Virus record (IMG/VR): IMGVR_UViG_3300045135_002615
Coordinates: 124,001 to 188,000 of that record
Reading direction: 5' to 3' (one strand)
DNA: 64,000 nt
DNA from: a virus
The notes under the pieces are model-generated. The model did no database searches. It had not been told where the DNA came from and saw only the letters and a program-made list of their open reading frames with translations. The translations under genes were made by a program, and so were the position numbers. Positions 23,210 through 31,316 of this stretch are shown piece after piece. Within the stretch, counting starts at the first letter, position 1; each line of letters begins with the position of its first letter.

Positions 23210-23642
23210 GCTCAAAAACCACGAGCAGACCGCTCACGCCCCTAGTACGATAAAAAAGATCAAACTTGTAGAGCAAGGGAAAAAGCTTTCAGAAATTACA
23301 AAATCTTTCGGGTCTACATATAGACGATTAGATCCAGAGAAGCCTTCTCCTACTGTCACTAGAAGTGGATACAGAGACTTCATCCATCCTCACTACGATA
23401 GGATGCTTACAGTCCGCGAGTTGGCTTGTTTACAAACATTCCCATTGGACTGGGAGTTTACAGGAACACGCCTAGACTCATATAGTAGCAAAAGACAAAT
23501 TTCGATGACTCAATTTGGGCAAGTTGGTAACGCAGTACCTCCTATCCTTGCTCATGCCGTTGCAAGATCTGTCCTAGATATTTTAACTAAGGACGATGAA
23601 ATTCAAGTCCAGCACTCATCTCCACCTAAAGATTTACGATAG
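23199..23642 (+). CDS. Cytosine-C5 DNA methyltransferase, C-terminal part
   Basis: 147 aa completing the enzyme: TYRRLDPEKPSPTVTRSGYRDF (target-recognition/motif IX border), LTVRELACLQTFP, and motif X QVGNAVPPILAHAVARSVL. Continuous with the preceding frame if one base is skipped near AAAAAAC (23193-23199). Three explanations: a true inactivating frameshift, a programmed +1 slip, or two polypeptides that associate, as known for naturally split m5C enzymes such as M.AquI. The ATG at 23199 has no clear RBS, which argues against simple independent initiation unless coupled. Confidence 0.85.
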   Translation: MDTKLKNHEQTAHAPSTIKKIKLVEQGKKLSEITKSFGSTYRRLDPEKPSPTVTRSGYRDFIHPHYDRMLTVRELACLQTFPLDWEFTGTRLDSYSSKRQISMTQFGQVGNAVPPILAHAVARSVLDILTKDDEIQVQHSSPPKDLR

Positions 23643-23666
23643 AGAGAAGACTCTGTGAAGGCAGCC

Positions 23667-23720
23667 TAATAACCCGTTTATACCCTAACTCCTTCAACGT
23701 GTTTAACCGAAGGAGTTATG
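23667..23720 (+). promoter_or_regulatory. 54-bp leader, copy 1: promoter and RBS hairpin
   Basis: AACCCGTTTATACC (promoter-like) is followed by TAACTCCTTC (23686-23695) pairing with GAAGGAGTTA (23709-23718), a 10-bp stem with AAGGAG in the 3' arm. The entire 54 bases recur unchanged at 25642-25695. Confidence 0.7.
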
Positions 23721-23724
23721 AGCT

Positions 23725-24663
23725 ATGAACAGACACACTAAAGTAACCCATCAGAGGAAGATCGCCCATCTTGAAGCTCGATTTGCTCGCCTAGAGAGGC
23801 AGGCGGGGCTCATGAGTGTGGTGAAGGGTCTTGGAGATCTAATCAAGAAGGCTATTAATGTCCCTGTTAATTTCATTAAGAACCTAGCTATGGCGATGAA
23901 GGACATCTCAACCTCATTTAAGGCGGAGACTGACAAGATATTAGCAGAAAGAGTAAATAAGGTGGGGTTACTATTGGGTACCCGTATATGGAGAGCCTTG
24001 GTAGGACCTTCAGGTGTCTCAACCTCAAGCATCCCTCAGATTGTGAGTTTTAATACCAAGAAGCCCATAGACTCTATTTTCACAGGCGGTTTGGCTGACG
24101 ACCGTAAAATGCCTTTGAGTAAACTAGTGACTCTATACAGCTCTGAAGAACAGAAGAAGATTAAGGGAGCTTTCCTGTCATGGTATGCGGATTGGAAGTA
24201 TGTTGTCCACCCTGAGAAGTTTTCACCTTCAAAGTTCAAAGAGCTTTTGAACAAGATTAAGAGGTGGTCGAAGCTCCTATATAGAGTTTTCTCTGTTGTG
24301 GCTGCGATGCTCGCAGTTCAGAATCTATTGTTCTTCCCTAGTATCGAAGCCTTGTGGCAGAGATTTTGGTTGATCTTTGCCGTAGGTGAGGGGATGCAAC
24401 CTATCATCAAGGGGGCAATAGAAGCAGGCAAAATGGGTGCAGATATTACATTCAGTGACCCAGGCCTCTTGACTGAGCTCAGAGCGTATTCGTTAGAAGG
24501 TGTTGCAGTAACTACAGCCTTGACCTTCATTGAACGTGCCTTCTACAAGTGGGGTGTTAATGAAGAAGAGTTTAATGAGATGGCTAAGGGTAAGACCGCT
24601 TCTCTAGGGAAGAACCCAAGAGCGAAGTTCTTTGTAAATCACTTTGAAGCAACCTACGCATAA
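23725..24663 (+). CDS. Paralogous virion/ejected protein candidate A, 312 aa
   Basis: First of three tandem paralogues. N-terminal basic helix (RKIAHLEARFARLERQAG, ~12-29), then a helical domain with a conserved FLSWYADWKYV stretch. A hydrophobic central region follows (FSVVAAMLAVQNLLFFPSIEALW, ~190-215), and a second domain ends in ERAFYKWGVNEEEF and a Lys-Ala-rich tail. The tag resembles capsid-targeting peptides removed by prohead proteases, so packaging inside the head and ejection is plausible; this is inference. The hydrophobic centre could insert into the host membrane. Confidence 0.75.
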   Translation: MNRHTKVTHQRKIAHLEARFARLERQAGLMSVVKGLGDLIKKAINVPVNFIKNLAMAMKDISTSFKAETDKILAERVNKVGLLLGTRIWRALVGPSGVSTSSIPQIVSFNTKKPIDSIFTGGLADDRKMPLSKLVTLYSSEEQKKIKGAFLSWYADWKYVVHPEKFSPSKFKELLNKIKRWSKLLYRVFSVVAAMLAVQNLLFFPSIEALWQRFWLIFAVGEGMQPIIKGAIEAGKMGADITFSDPGLLTELRAYSLEGVAVTTALTFIERAFYKWGVNEEEFNEMAKGKTASLGKNPRAKFFVNHFEATYA

Positions 24664-24675
24664 GGAGACTGAACC

Positions 24676-25644
24676 ATGAACAGACACGCAAGAGTAATCC
24701 AACAGAGGAAAATTGCCCACCTTGAAGCTCGCCTTGCACGCTTAGAGCGTGAGGCAGGTGCTCTAGACACCTTCATTACAATCTCAAAGAACATTGGCAA
24801 GGCCGTCATCAACATCCCAAAGAACATCTTCCATAAAATCATGGACGCTTTTAAGGACGCTCACTCATTCTCAAGGTTTAACTTTAGTAAGGCAAGGGAA
24901 GTCCAACTTGATGCTGCGGCGATGGCTCTATCAGGACGCATCCATAGAGCTCGTATGGGTGTTATGGGAGTTAGCACGGTAGGCTATCTCAAGATGGTAA
25001 AGTTTGATGAGAAGAACCCAATCAAATCCCTCTTTACAGGTGATCTACTTGGGGACAAGAAGTCTACACTTGGTGATGCGATGTACCTTTATGGGGCAGA
25101 AGAGCAAAAGAAGATCAAGGTTGCGTTTCAGTCATGGTACTCAGATTACAAGAGTCTCTTTTCAACCAAGCTCAATCAAAGTGGGTTCAAAAAGTTCTTG
25201 GGCTTCTTGAAGAGGTCTTTCAAGTTTTTGTACCGCCTCATTACGGCTCTCCTACCTTTCTTCACTCTTGGTACCCTCCTGACCGCTCCGTGGGCGTTTT
25301 TAATGCACGAGCTCGCTCTTTATTATTTGAGGAACTCTAAAGTAGGGATCATGTTTAATGAGGACGTGATGTATGCGGTTAGAGGGGTACAAGAACCTGT
25401 GTATCTGACGAACACAAAAGAAGACGTAATCGCAATCTTCAAAGATGATCTAGGTTTGGGGGGTATCATCCTCCCTGCACTTGCTCTTCTTGAGAAGGCT
25501 TTCTACAAGTGGGGTGTCAATACAGACATGTTTGATGAGATGGAAGCTCAAGGTAAAACCGCTTCTTATCACAGAAGGGTCGCTTCTACGAGCTACCCTC
25601 GTACCGCCTCTATCATCAACTATCTAGAGGCTCAAGCTGTTTAA
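24676..25644 (+). CDS. Paralogous virion/ejected protein candidate B, 322 aa
   Basis: Second tandem copy, 12 bases after copy A, with AAGGAGA as RBS but without the hairpin leader, so it is probably co-transcribed with A. Shares the N-terminal tag (RKIAHLEARLARLEREAG), the FQSWYSDYKSLF motif, a hydrophobic centre (ITALLPFFTLGTLLTAPWAF) and the C-terminal end LEKAFYKWGVNTDMFDEM plus the basic ASYHRRVAS tail. The last ~160 bases are almost identical to copy C at the DNA level although the middles have diverged, suggesting gene conversion or selection on the tail. Confidence 0.75.
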   Translation: MNRHARVIQQRKIAHLEARLARLEREAGALDTFITISKNIGKAVINIPKNIFHKIMDAFKDAHSFSRFNFSKAREVQLDAAAMALSGRIHRARMGVMGVSTVGYLKMVKFDEKNPIKSLFTGDLLGDKKSTLGDAMYLYGAEEQKKIKVAFQSWYSDYKSLFSTKLNQSGFKKFLGFLKRSFKFLYRLITALLPFFTLGTLLTAPWAFLMHELALYYLRNSKVGIMFNEDVMYAVRGVQEPVYLTNTKEDVIAIFKDDLGLGGIILPALALLEKAFYKWGVNTDMFDEMEAQGKTASYHRRVASTSYPRTASIINYLEAQAV

Positions 25645-25695
25645 TAACCCGTTTATACCCTAACTCCTTCAACGTGTTTAACCGAAGGAGTTATG
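25642..25695 (+). promoter_or_regulatory. 54-bp leader, copy 2: promoter and RBS hairpin
   Basis: Identical to 23667-23720, with the 10-bp stem at 25661-25670/25684-25693 and the RBS in the 3' arm. The first bases overlap the stop region of copy B. Confidence 0.7.
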
Positions 25696-25699
25696 GACT

Positions 25700-26665
25700 A
25701 TGAACAGACACGCAAGAGTAATCCAGCAGAGGAAGATTGCCCACCTTGAAGCTCGCCTTGCACGCCTAGAGCGTGAGGCAGGGCTCATTGATGACTTTGT
25801 TGGTGGTGTGAAGAGTTTGGGTCGTAAGATTATCAACATCCCTAAGAACTATGTTTTGAGCTTGGGTCATGCACTCAACGACGCCCTACAGACAGTTGCG
25901 GTTGATATGGAGAAAGATGCAAATACCCGTAAGGAATCTGCGGGTATGCTACTGGCAGCTCGTATTCATAGAGCTATGGTTGGCGTTATGGGGGTGTCTA
26001 CGGCAGACATCCCCACCATCTATAAGTTTGATAAAGCCAACCCCATCAAGTCTCTCTTTGTAGGGGGACCTGCGGGAAGCAAACCAACCCCCTTGAGTGT
26101 ACTTGCGAATATGTACGAAGGTGAAGAGCAAAAGAGGATCAAGGGAGCTTTCCAATCATGGTTCGCTGACTACAAGAGCGTATTCGGGGCTCCGAAGTCT
26201 AACGGGTTTAAGCTATTCCTTGAGTATGTCAAGAAGTACAGCAAGACCCTCTATCGCCTCTTTACAGCACTCTTGAAGGTTGCTTTACCTGTTGAGATTA
26301 TGAACCTCCCATGGCGTATGGCGGCTAGTTCTATTGGGTCTATTTTTTCGGACTACACAGAGTATGTAGACCTCTTCGGTTCCGATCTCACCTATGCGAA
26401 TAAACTCGACTTCATTGGTGGGGTTGGCGGGGCGACCTTAAAGGAGACCTTAGTCTCCTTGAGCCCTAGTTACCTAACTTCTTACATCCAAATGGCTCTT
26501 GCTCTTCTTGAGAAGGCTTTCTACAAGTGGGGTGTCAAGACTGACATGTTTGATGAGATGGAAGCTCAAGGTAAAACCGCTTCTTATCACAGAAGGGTCG
26601 CTTCTACGAGCTACCCCCGCATCGCTTCTGTTATCAACTACCTAGAGGCTCAAGCAGTCCAATAA
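25700..26665 (+). CDS. Paralogous virion/ejected protein candidate C, 321 aa
   Basis: Third tandem copy with its own duplicated leader. N-terminal tag identical to copy B for the first 28 residues. Then FQSWFADYKSVF, a hydrophobic central part (LFTALLKVALPVEIMNLPW) and the shared end LEKAFYKWGVKTDMFDEM, followed by the basic tail and INYLEAQAVQ. Having a separate promoter and RBS hairpin, it can be expressed independently of A and B. Function unknown beyond the head-content hypothesis. Confidence 0.75.
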   Translation: MNRHARVIQQRKIAHLEARLARLEREAGLIDDFVGGVKSLGRKIINIPKNYVLSLGHALNDALQTVAVDMEKDANTRKESAGMLLAARIHRAMVGVMGVSTADIPTIYKFDKANPIKSLFVGGPAGSKPTPLSVLANMYEGEEQKRIKGAFQSWFADYKSVFGAPKSNGFKLFLEYVKKYSKTLYRLFTALLKVALPVEIMNLPWRMAASSIGSIFSDYTEYVDLFGSDLTYANKLDFIGGVGGATLKETLVSLSPSYLTSYIQMALALLEKAFYKWGVKTDMFDEMEAQGKTASYHRRVASTSYPRIASVINYLEAQAVQ

Positions 26666-26723
26666 GTCGGGAGGGCTTGGAGCCTATTCGGGGAAGCCTC
26701 ATCAAGAAGATCACCTTTTGAGT

Positions 26724-26897
26724 TTATCGGATCGTGCTCCAACCTGAGTCCACATCAAGAGACTTATAGGCGACCCTAAAGTCTCTAGGGTTCTTGAGCT
26801 GGGCACGAGCTTGACGGGCATCCTCACGAGTAAGGTACACCTTCTTAGTGAGAATCTGACCCTCTTTATTTACAAGTGTGTAGACACGAACAGACAT
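26724..26897 (-). CDS. Small conserved-type protein, 57 aa
   Basis: Too short for routine calling but well supported. It has an AGGAG RBS 8 bases before the ATG, a hairpin leader, and a balanced amphipathic sequence MSVRVYTLVNKEGQILTKKV followed by a helix (TREDARQARAQLKNP) and ending at TAA. Strand-strand-helix-strand order suggests a compact alpha/beta domain. It occupies the gap between the plus-strand paralogues and the intein-containing gene. No function recognised. Confidence 0.82.
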   Translation of the reverse strand: MSVRVYTLVNKEGQILTKKVYLTREDARQARAQLKNPRDFRVAYKSLDVDSGWSTIR

Positions 26898-26943
26898 GGT
26901 AGGTCTCCTTTTAAGAGCTAAAGGTTTAGACCTACCATTATAC
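26896..26943 (-). promoter_or_regulatory. Promoter-like element and 11-bp RBS-sequestering hairpin
   Basis: Minus strand GAGTATAATGGT, then ATGGTAGGTCT pairing perfectly with AGACCTACCAT (26896-26906 with 26928-26938). An inner CCTTT/AAAGG pair extends the stem. The 3' arm holds the RBS (AGGAG) and the first bases of the start codon. Confidence 0.65.
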
Positions 26944-29937
26944 TCAACTACAGGCTTGCCTCAACAAGTAAATGTTAGTGTCATGGGCACTCGCCATACT
27001 CATGATGAAGTCATCCATACCTAGTGACATAGACCCGCTCTTCTTAAGGACATCATAAGCAACCTTAAATACCTTCTGCAAGACCTCCTCTACAGCTAAC
27101 GCTCTTTGAAGAGGGCTCAGCGAAGGGTCTATAACAGGTAAGAGCTTATTAGCCATAAGTTGGGCTTGCTCAACAGGTTGGATAGCTTCAGACCCATAAG
27201 TTCCGATGATCTTCTCCGCAAGAGTATCAATCTCATCAACCATGCCCTCATATACCCTTTGTAAGAGAAGGTGGTTGCCATAGAAGTTGGAACCCTTGAC
27301 TTGCCAATGCGAATTCCAATGGAACCAATGAGCACCTCTAAGGATAGCGAGCAAGAGCTGTAGGACATTCAAGGGTGTGACTTGAATGCCGTGTGCTTTA
27401 CGATAGCGACCCGTGTTGTTAGTACGGGCGAGTGTCCTAAGTATCTGATTGATCATGGTTGACCCTTTCTTCTTATTGCGAGTCTCTCGGTCTCGCTTTG
27501 TTTTCTGTTTGGTTGTACTGACCCCTCCACCATCAAGTCGCTTAAAGCGAGAAGGGTTTTTGCGATAGATAGCCTGATACTTGCGAGCTCTAGATTTAAC
27601 ACCTCCTTTGTTTGAGGCGTACTCCATCTTCTTCTTGCGAAGATAAGCTCTATACTTAGGTCCTTGGTCCACCTTCCATCTTTGGTACTTCCTCTTTTGA
27701 CCACCTTGTTGTTTACGCTGATGCTTCCTCGGAGCTCGGACAGGTTTAAAGGCAACTTTTACAAGTTCCCCGTCCTCATCGAGATCCCAATGTGTGCTGA
27801 TAACAGGGGATACCATCTCCTTGTACATAGCGGCTTGAGGCTCATGCTTAGCATCCACCCTCCTCTTCAAACCTGTAGAGGTGGACTGATCTATGTACGG
27901 ATGACCATATTCATCACCTGGTATGCCACTAGAACGGGGTCTCTCATGAAGTGCTTTGCCATCGGGGTGGTCACTGAGAGCGGAGGGGTCTTTTGGCTTT
28001 CTTGAGACACCACCTTGACCGCTTGAATCTGGTGGGCTATTGACTACTGGAGGACCCGCTCGATATTCTGTACGACCTTCAGGATGCCCACTAGGTAGAG
28101 GGAGTACCCTATCACGTTGTGGCTTACCATCATCAGAATCAGCCCTTGAGGGTTCAGGTGCCGACTTGTCCTTTTGTATCTGATCTTGGTTGTTCTTATC
28201 GACCCATGTCTTCACACCTGCAAGATCTTGTGCAGGTTGAGCGTGACCTGCCCTCTTAACTACCTCCTTTGCATCCTCTGAGAAGGTAGGTGTCATCACA
28301 GGCTTCTTACCTCTACTACCCTTCTCTTGCCTCCTCTTATTTTTAGCGAGTTGGGCTCTCTCCTTTTTGGGCATATCCCATGCCTTCTCTCTAGGCATAC
28401 ACTTTAATGGGTTCTTTCCATTAGAGGTGATCTCTGCCCACTCAGGTTCTTTAGAGATGCCACATGGACCTACAATGTCCCCTGCTTCATACTCTTTAGT
28501 TGAGCCATCTTGTCTTTTTACTTTGTTCTTCACAGGAGTCACGGCGACCCAATCACCCCATGTAGACCTATCATCAGGATCACCTCCACCATGACCCGCG
28601 AACCATGTATCAAGACCGCCCTTACCTGTGTTCTTCATCTTAGGGTCATCTCGCTTAGCACTATAACGCTCAGCAACCCTCATGGCAGATTTACTATAGC
28701 AGTTCTTATATGGACGGCATGATGCCTTCTCGGAGAAGCCCATATCATCACAGGATTTAGACTCGCAGTGTTCTTTGTCCCATTTGCGGGGCATCTTGTA
28801 GTCCTCAGAGGCTTCTTTTTTCCATTTGCCCCCTAGTCTCTTGTACTGAGCGAGAGCCCACCCGTTACTATTTCCAGTAATGGTGATGTGCCCGTTTTGT
28901 CTCATGACCCATGTACCTTCTGTAGTCTCAGGACACCACACGGGCATATCACCAACATGTTCAATTGAAGTTCCGTTTGTGGGGAAGTAGTTTTTACTAT
29001 TTACAGTAAAAACTGAAAGCTCTTGCTTACACCCATAAGAAGGTGTCCCATACTCTCTTAATGCTCTGCGAACCCTCCTCCCCGTCAAGAAGGCGGCAAG
29101 CTCAAAAGCATCCGCATGGTGTTTGTCTTTTTGAGAAAAACCATATGTCAACTTACCCTTGTTCTGCCAACCATCACACATAACACAGCCCGCAAAGAAG
29201 GACTCTAGTTGGTCTAAGTCCATACTTAAAATATCAATTATCCAGCTACCCTTGTTCTTGTCAGAGAAATTGAAATCTCCTTCTATAGGTTCAAGGTATG
29301 GGGCACTCGCTAAGATTTTCCCCCTGCCCGATTTTAGATACAAGCTGTCCGTAGGACAGAGATGCCACCCCTTCTTGTATTTTACCTTGTCAAGCATTTC
29401 ATCATAAGTGGATGATTGTTTGAACTTATCCCACCAATGCTGAAAAGATTTAAGGTCGTTTTTAATCACAGCAGATAGCTTGGATGACCCACATTTAACG
29501 CTCTGTATAAGACTCCAAATGTGTTCCATTTTGGAATGGTCTAGCTGATCTTCTTCAAAGCCTGTTTTTGTATGGACCCATTTATGATTCATGGTACACT
29601 CAAGATTTAAAGACTGCTTGTGTAAACGAACTACACTCGAAGACTCAAAAAAATGAATGTCCAGCACAGACCCCCAAACTAAGCCTTTTCGTTCAAACGA
29701 GTAGGTGAGGATATTGTCACCAACATTTAACTTGTCATAAGTCACCCAACCTCTTTGTGTGAGGGCTTCTGAATGTAAAGGCACACAATAAGCAGAGGGG
29801 TATTTTTGAAATCCCTTACCATCCCTAACAGGGTTCACAACCTCTCCATTACGACTAACGGGCTTAGATGACTTCCCTCTAGCAAGGTCGAGTATCTCTT
29901 CCCATAGCTTTGGGTTAGTAGGTATATTCTTACTCAT
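26944..29937 (-). CDS. Intein-containing protein with C-terminal Dps/ferritin domain
   Basis: 997 aa. Residues 1-50 and 357-375 join to read GFQKYPSAY-SNGWALAQYK, a short motif family (PSAY-x-N-x-WA..YK..GG.W) common in viral proteins. Residues 51-356 are an intein. Residues ~376-520 are Cys-rich (CESKSCDDMGFSEKASC, CRPYKNCYSKSA). ~520-740 is hydrophilic linker with PLPSGHPEGR- and YGHPYIDQSTSTGLKRR-type pieces known from phage structural proteins. ~740-827 is highly basic. 828-997 is Dps-like: HWNSHW, FYGNHLLLQRVYEGMVDEID and LAEKI keep the His/Asp/Glu ferroxidase ligands. An internal ATG at 27456 could give free Dps. May be a virion DNA-binding or iron-handling protein. Confidence 0.85.
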   Translation of the reverse strand: MSKNIPTNPKLWEEILDLARGKSSKPVSRNGEVVNPVRDGKGFQKYPSAYCVPLHSEALTQRGWVTYDKLNVGDNILTYSFERKGLVWGSVLDIHFFESSSVVRLHKQSLNLECTMNHKWVHTKTGFEEDQLDHSKMEHIWSLIQSVKCGSSKLSAVIKNDLKSFQHWWDKFKQSSTYDEMLDKVKYKKGWHLCPTDSLYLKSGRGKILASAPYLEPIEGDFNFSDKNKGSWIIDILSMDLDQLESFFAGCVMCDGWQNKGKLTYGFSQKDKHHADAFELAAFLTGRRVRRALREYGTPSYGCKQELSVFTVNSKNYFPTNGTSIEHVGDMPVWCPETTEGTWVMRQNGHITITGNSNGWALAQYKRLGGKWKKEASEDYKMPRKWDKEHCESKSCDDMGFSEKASCRPYKNCYSKSAMRVAERYSAKRDDPKMKNTGKGGLDTWFAGHGGGDPDDRSTWGDWVAVTPVKNKVKRQDGSTKEYEAGDIVGPCGISKEPEWAEITSNGKNPLKCMPREKAWDMPKKERAQLAKNKRRQEKGSRGKKPVMTPTFSEDAKEVVKRAGHAQPAQDLAGVKTWVDKNNQDQIQKDKSAPEPSRADSDDGKPQRDRVLPLPSGHPEGRTEYRAGPPVVNSPPDSSGQGGVSRKPKDPSALSDHPDGKALHERPRSSGIPGDEYGHPYIDQSTSTGLKRRVDAKHEPQAAMYKEMVSPVISTHWDLDEDGELVKVAFKPVRAPRKHQRKQQGGQKRKYQRWKVDQGPKYRAYLRKKKMEYASNKGGVKSRARKYQAIYRKNPSRFKRLDGGGVSTTKQKTKRDRETRNKKKGSTMINQILRTLARTNNTGRYRKAHGIQVTPLNVLQLLLAILRGAHWFHWNSHWQVKGSNFYGNHLLLQRVYEGMVDEIDTLAEKIIGTYGSEAIQPVEQAQLMANKLLPVIDPSLSPLQRALAVEEVLQKVFKVAYDVLKKSGSMSLGMDDFIMSMASAHDTNIYLLRQACS
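28870..29787 (-). mobile_element. Intein with LAGLIDADG-type endonuclease
   Basis: 306 residues inserted between Tyr50 and Ser357. Block A starts CVPLHSEALTQRGWVTYDKL (nucleophile Cys51). Block B NLECTMNHKWV has the TxxH. The endonuclease core has FFAGCVMCDGW, a LAGxxxxDG-like dodecapeptide. Blocks F/G read MPVWCPETTEGTWVMRQNGH and ITITGN, ending at Asn356 before Ser+1. The usual penultimate His is Gly, a variant found in active inteins. The insert is A+T-richer than its exteins. Only one clear dodecapeptide motif is seen, so nuclease activity is uncertain. Confidence 0.85.
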
Positions 29938-29994
29938 AGGGCTGTTAGCCTTTCGTTGAACCTTTTGGCGTGATAAGCTCCTCCTTTAACGCAA

Positions 29995-30008
29995 CATAAA
30001 AGAACTAA
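29995..30008 (-). promoter_or_regulatory. Promoter element before the intein/Dps gene
   Basis: TTAGTTCTTTTATG on the minus strand, matching the AGTTCYTTTATA motif at nearly every position, ~58 bases before the ATG at 29937. The 128-base gap 29938-30065 contains nothing else convincing; AAAGGAGG at its centre has no start codon after it. Confidence 0.6.
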
Positions 30009-30065
30009 CACCACCCAAGAACAGCAGTTCAAGACCTTGTGGGGACAACTCAACAAATGACTAGC

Positions 30066-31310
30066 TTATAGCTCGCTCTCCGCCTTCTCTAAATCATACA
30101 TGATATAGAAGTCGTCCCCGTAATCACCACCCTTTAAAGGTCTCTTAAAGAGTGCGGAGTTGAACATGCTGAACGGAAGTATCTTCCCTGAATTGATCTT
30201 CACAGGAGTGTTCCACTTCACCTCTTCCTTCCACCCCGCTGTAGGCTTAGTGCTTGTCTTAAATACGAGGAGTACTTTGTCATCCCTCATCTTCATGTGT
30301 CTATTGACTTGCGTGCGGGGTACAAATGACCCCCATTTCAAAGAGATTGCATAAGCCCCTTTAACGGATAACTCACTGTGGTGGTTAGGGTATAGGACAC
30401 CATCTCTTAAGATAGACTCAGCTCTGTCTCTGCTCGTAATATGCACGAAAACATCATTCTCTACAGACATGATGAACATCTGCATATATTGGGGATCTTG
30501 AAGAGGGTAAGGATAAGTCAAATGTCTCATGAGAGAGCCTTGCTTCAAATGGTTAGGTATGACACGAGCACTACCAGAGCCACTATTGTCAACATAACCA
30601 AAGTCCTGTTGCTCCGCAGGAGCTCTACCATACGACTCCGCTCTATCAAGGTTCTTACTTTTTAATGAGGGTGAGTCTACACTTGGTCTCCCGTAGTCTT
30701 GTGCCACATCTCCCGTTGGTAAAGATGAACCACCTTGACCTCTTGTGTTAGTGTCTTTTGTCACAGAACCATTAGAGTAAGAGCTGAGTGAGTCAGGGGG
30801 AGTGACTTCACGGAAGAACTCAGCTAGTTTGAGTCGGGCAACCCTCTCTACCGAGGGGATGTATCTTCCGTGTTCATCTCGATCATTTCTAAAGAACACC
30901 GCATTGGAATAATGTTCATACAAGGGTGGGGTACGCACCCCGTGCCACCCCGTGTAGTTACCTCTATGTAAAATCTGAGAGATGTCCTCTGCTAAATTTC
31001 TCCAACCATTTGGATTGTGCATAACGTACCCATCCCATCCCACGAGTTCATCGGGGACATAGATAGTGAGTATCTTCTTTCCTTGGGGTCCTTCAAGGGC
31101 GACCCTTCTACTAGTTGCGATCTTGTGAGCGATTCTATTCTGAGAGAGATAATCTACGAGAAGGCTATATACACGCAAAACATCCTCTACGGTTTTGCCT
31201 TGTATAGAGAGTTTCATACCATTCCGATGACTACGACCTGGTGATGGAATGTCATATCGAGAGGTACCACCTCTTATGAGTTGTTCAAAGAAGCTAGGTA
31301 TTTTGGACAT
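30066..31310 (-). CDS. Hypothetical protein, 414 aa, possible ADP-ribosyltransferase-like C-terminus
   Basis: Not firmly recognised. N-terminal ~150 residues are alpha/beta with SIQGKTVEDVLRVYSLLVDY and a KKILTIYVPDELVGWDGYV strand. The middle (~180-270) is Ser/Gly/Asp-rich low complexity with 'SSLPTGD' and YGRPSVDSPS, similar to linkers in the neighbouring virion genes. The C-terminal ~140 residues contain FVHITSRDRAESILRDGVLY, which resembles the 'H.T.....I...GL' start of DarT/PARP-like folds. A downstream GAYAISLKWGSF strand fits loosely. AGGAGG precedes the ATG. The enzymatic idea is weak; a virion role is equally likely. Confidence 0.6.
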   Translation of the reverse strand: MSKIPSFFEQLIRGGTSRYDIPSPGRSHRNGMKLSIQGKTVEDVLRVYSLLVDYLSQNRIAHKIATSRRVALEGPQGKKILTIYVPDELVGWDGYVMHNPNGWRNLAEDISQILHRGNYTGWHGVRTPPLYEHYSNAVFFRNDRDEHGRYIPSVERVARLKLAEFFREVTPPDSLSSYSNGSVTKDTNTRGQGGSSLPTGDVAQDYGRPSVDSPSLKSKNLDRAESYGRAPAEQQDFGYVDNSGSGSARVIPNHLKQGSLMRHLTYPYPLQDPQYMQMFIMSVENDVFVHITSRDRAESILRDGVLYPNHHSELSVKGAYAISLKWGSFVPRTQVNRHMKMRDDKVLLVFKTSTKPTAGWKEEVKWNTPVKINSGKILPFSMFNSALFKRPLKGGDYGDDFYIMYDLEKAESEL

Positions 31311-31316
31311 AGATAC

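Noticed and set aside
29938-30065. 39-codon TTG-started frame ending in ATGA before the intein gene
   Set aside because: It contains the promoter motif internally, has no RBS, and is an implausible Cys/Leu/Val string.
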